A DNA stretch of 64,000 nt from Paracentrotus lividus (Eukaryota; Echinodermata; Echinoidea; Camarodonta; Echinidae). Shown one piece after another: positions 63,824 through 64,000 of this stretch (position 1 is its first letter; each line of letters opens with the position of its first letter). Under the pieces are notes generated by a model. It was not told the DNA's origin, made no database searches, and worked only from the letters and a program-made list of their open reading frames with translations. The stretch covers positions 30,388,892 to 30,452,891 of the forward strand of contig CALNVZ010003426.1 of NCBI GenBank assembly GCA_940671915.1, written 5' to 3'. Position numbers and translations under genes: made by a program.

Positions 63824-64000
63824 CTAACAAAATAATGAGAGATGGTGATGAGGTAACTAAATGATGTTTAAAAGTTGCTCAACAATATAAATGAATTTGA
63901 GTGCTAGAAGAATGCAAGAAAATCCAATTTATTACAGAATCACTTTCCAGATTTCTTCTGTGTTTGTGTCTTTCATAATATAACTATGCTTCCTGATCTT

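Overview
The window is typical of a repeat-rich marine invertebrate nuclear genome, most likely an echinoderm. It is AT-rich with long microsatellites, many small inverted-repeat transposons, very low gene density, and genes broken into short GT-AG exons. The echinoderm assignment is an inference. It rests on the peptides of one neuropeptide precursor (C-termini Y-x-x-G-[ML]-F-amide) and on the general character of the repeats. No search was possible.

Only two genes can be supported, both on the minus strand. (1) 30665 to 30081 is the coding exon of a neuropeptide precursor. It has a signal peptide, dibasic sites and two GKR-terminated peptides that would be amidated. It is best read as cholecystokinin-like, with L-type SALMFamide as the alternative. 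(2) 63823 to 46852 is the C-terminal half of an acyl-CoA synthetase short-chain family member 3 (ACSS3, propionyl-CoA synthetase) gene. Nine exons join in frame to 323 codons plus a stop. The N-terminal half lies beyond base 64000. Two of its exons have partial tandem duplicates (decayed pseudo-exons) just upstream in the adjoining introns.

Layout. 1-1080: ATC-type simple repeat with higher-order structure. 1081-30080: intergenic DNA with no recognisable gene, holding TA, T, CT and ATTT tracts, a 30-bp minisatellite, a 103-bp foldback hairpin and several MITE-like elements. 30081-31400: the neuropeptide gene and its upstream region. 31400-46850: intergenic DNA with a palindromic MITE, long polypurine/polypyrimidine tracts and two Tc1/mariner-like MITEs. 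46852-64000: ACSS3. Its 8.7-kb intron carries an element built around a GCGCGACGGGACGG motif and a roughly 156-bp satellite that repeats perfect DR1 nuclear-receptor motifs. Its other introns carry a piggyBac-like MITE, a LINE 3' end and a TCTA microsatellite.

The two genes have no evident functional link. One makes a secreted signalling peptide. The other is a mitochondrial enzyme activating propionate or other short-chain acids. The points most worth following up are the class and 3' end of the neuropeptide precursor, the repeated partial exon duplications in ACSS3, and the two structured intronic repeats.
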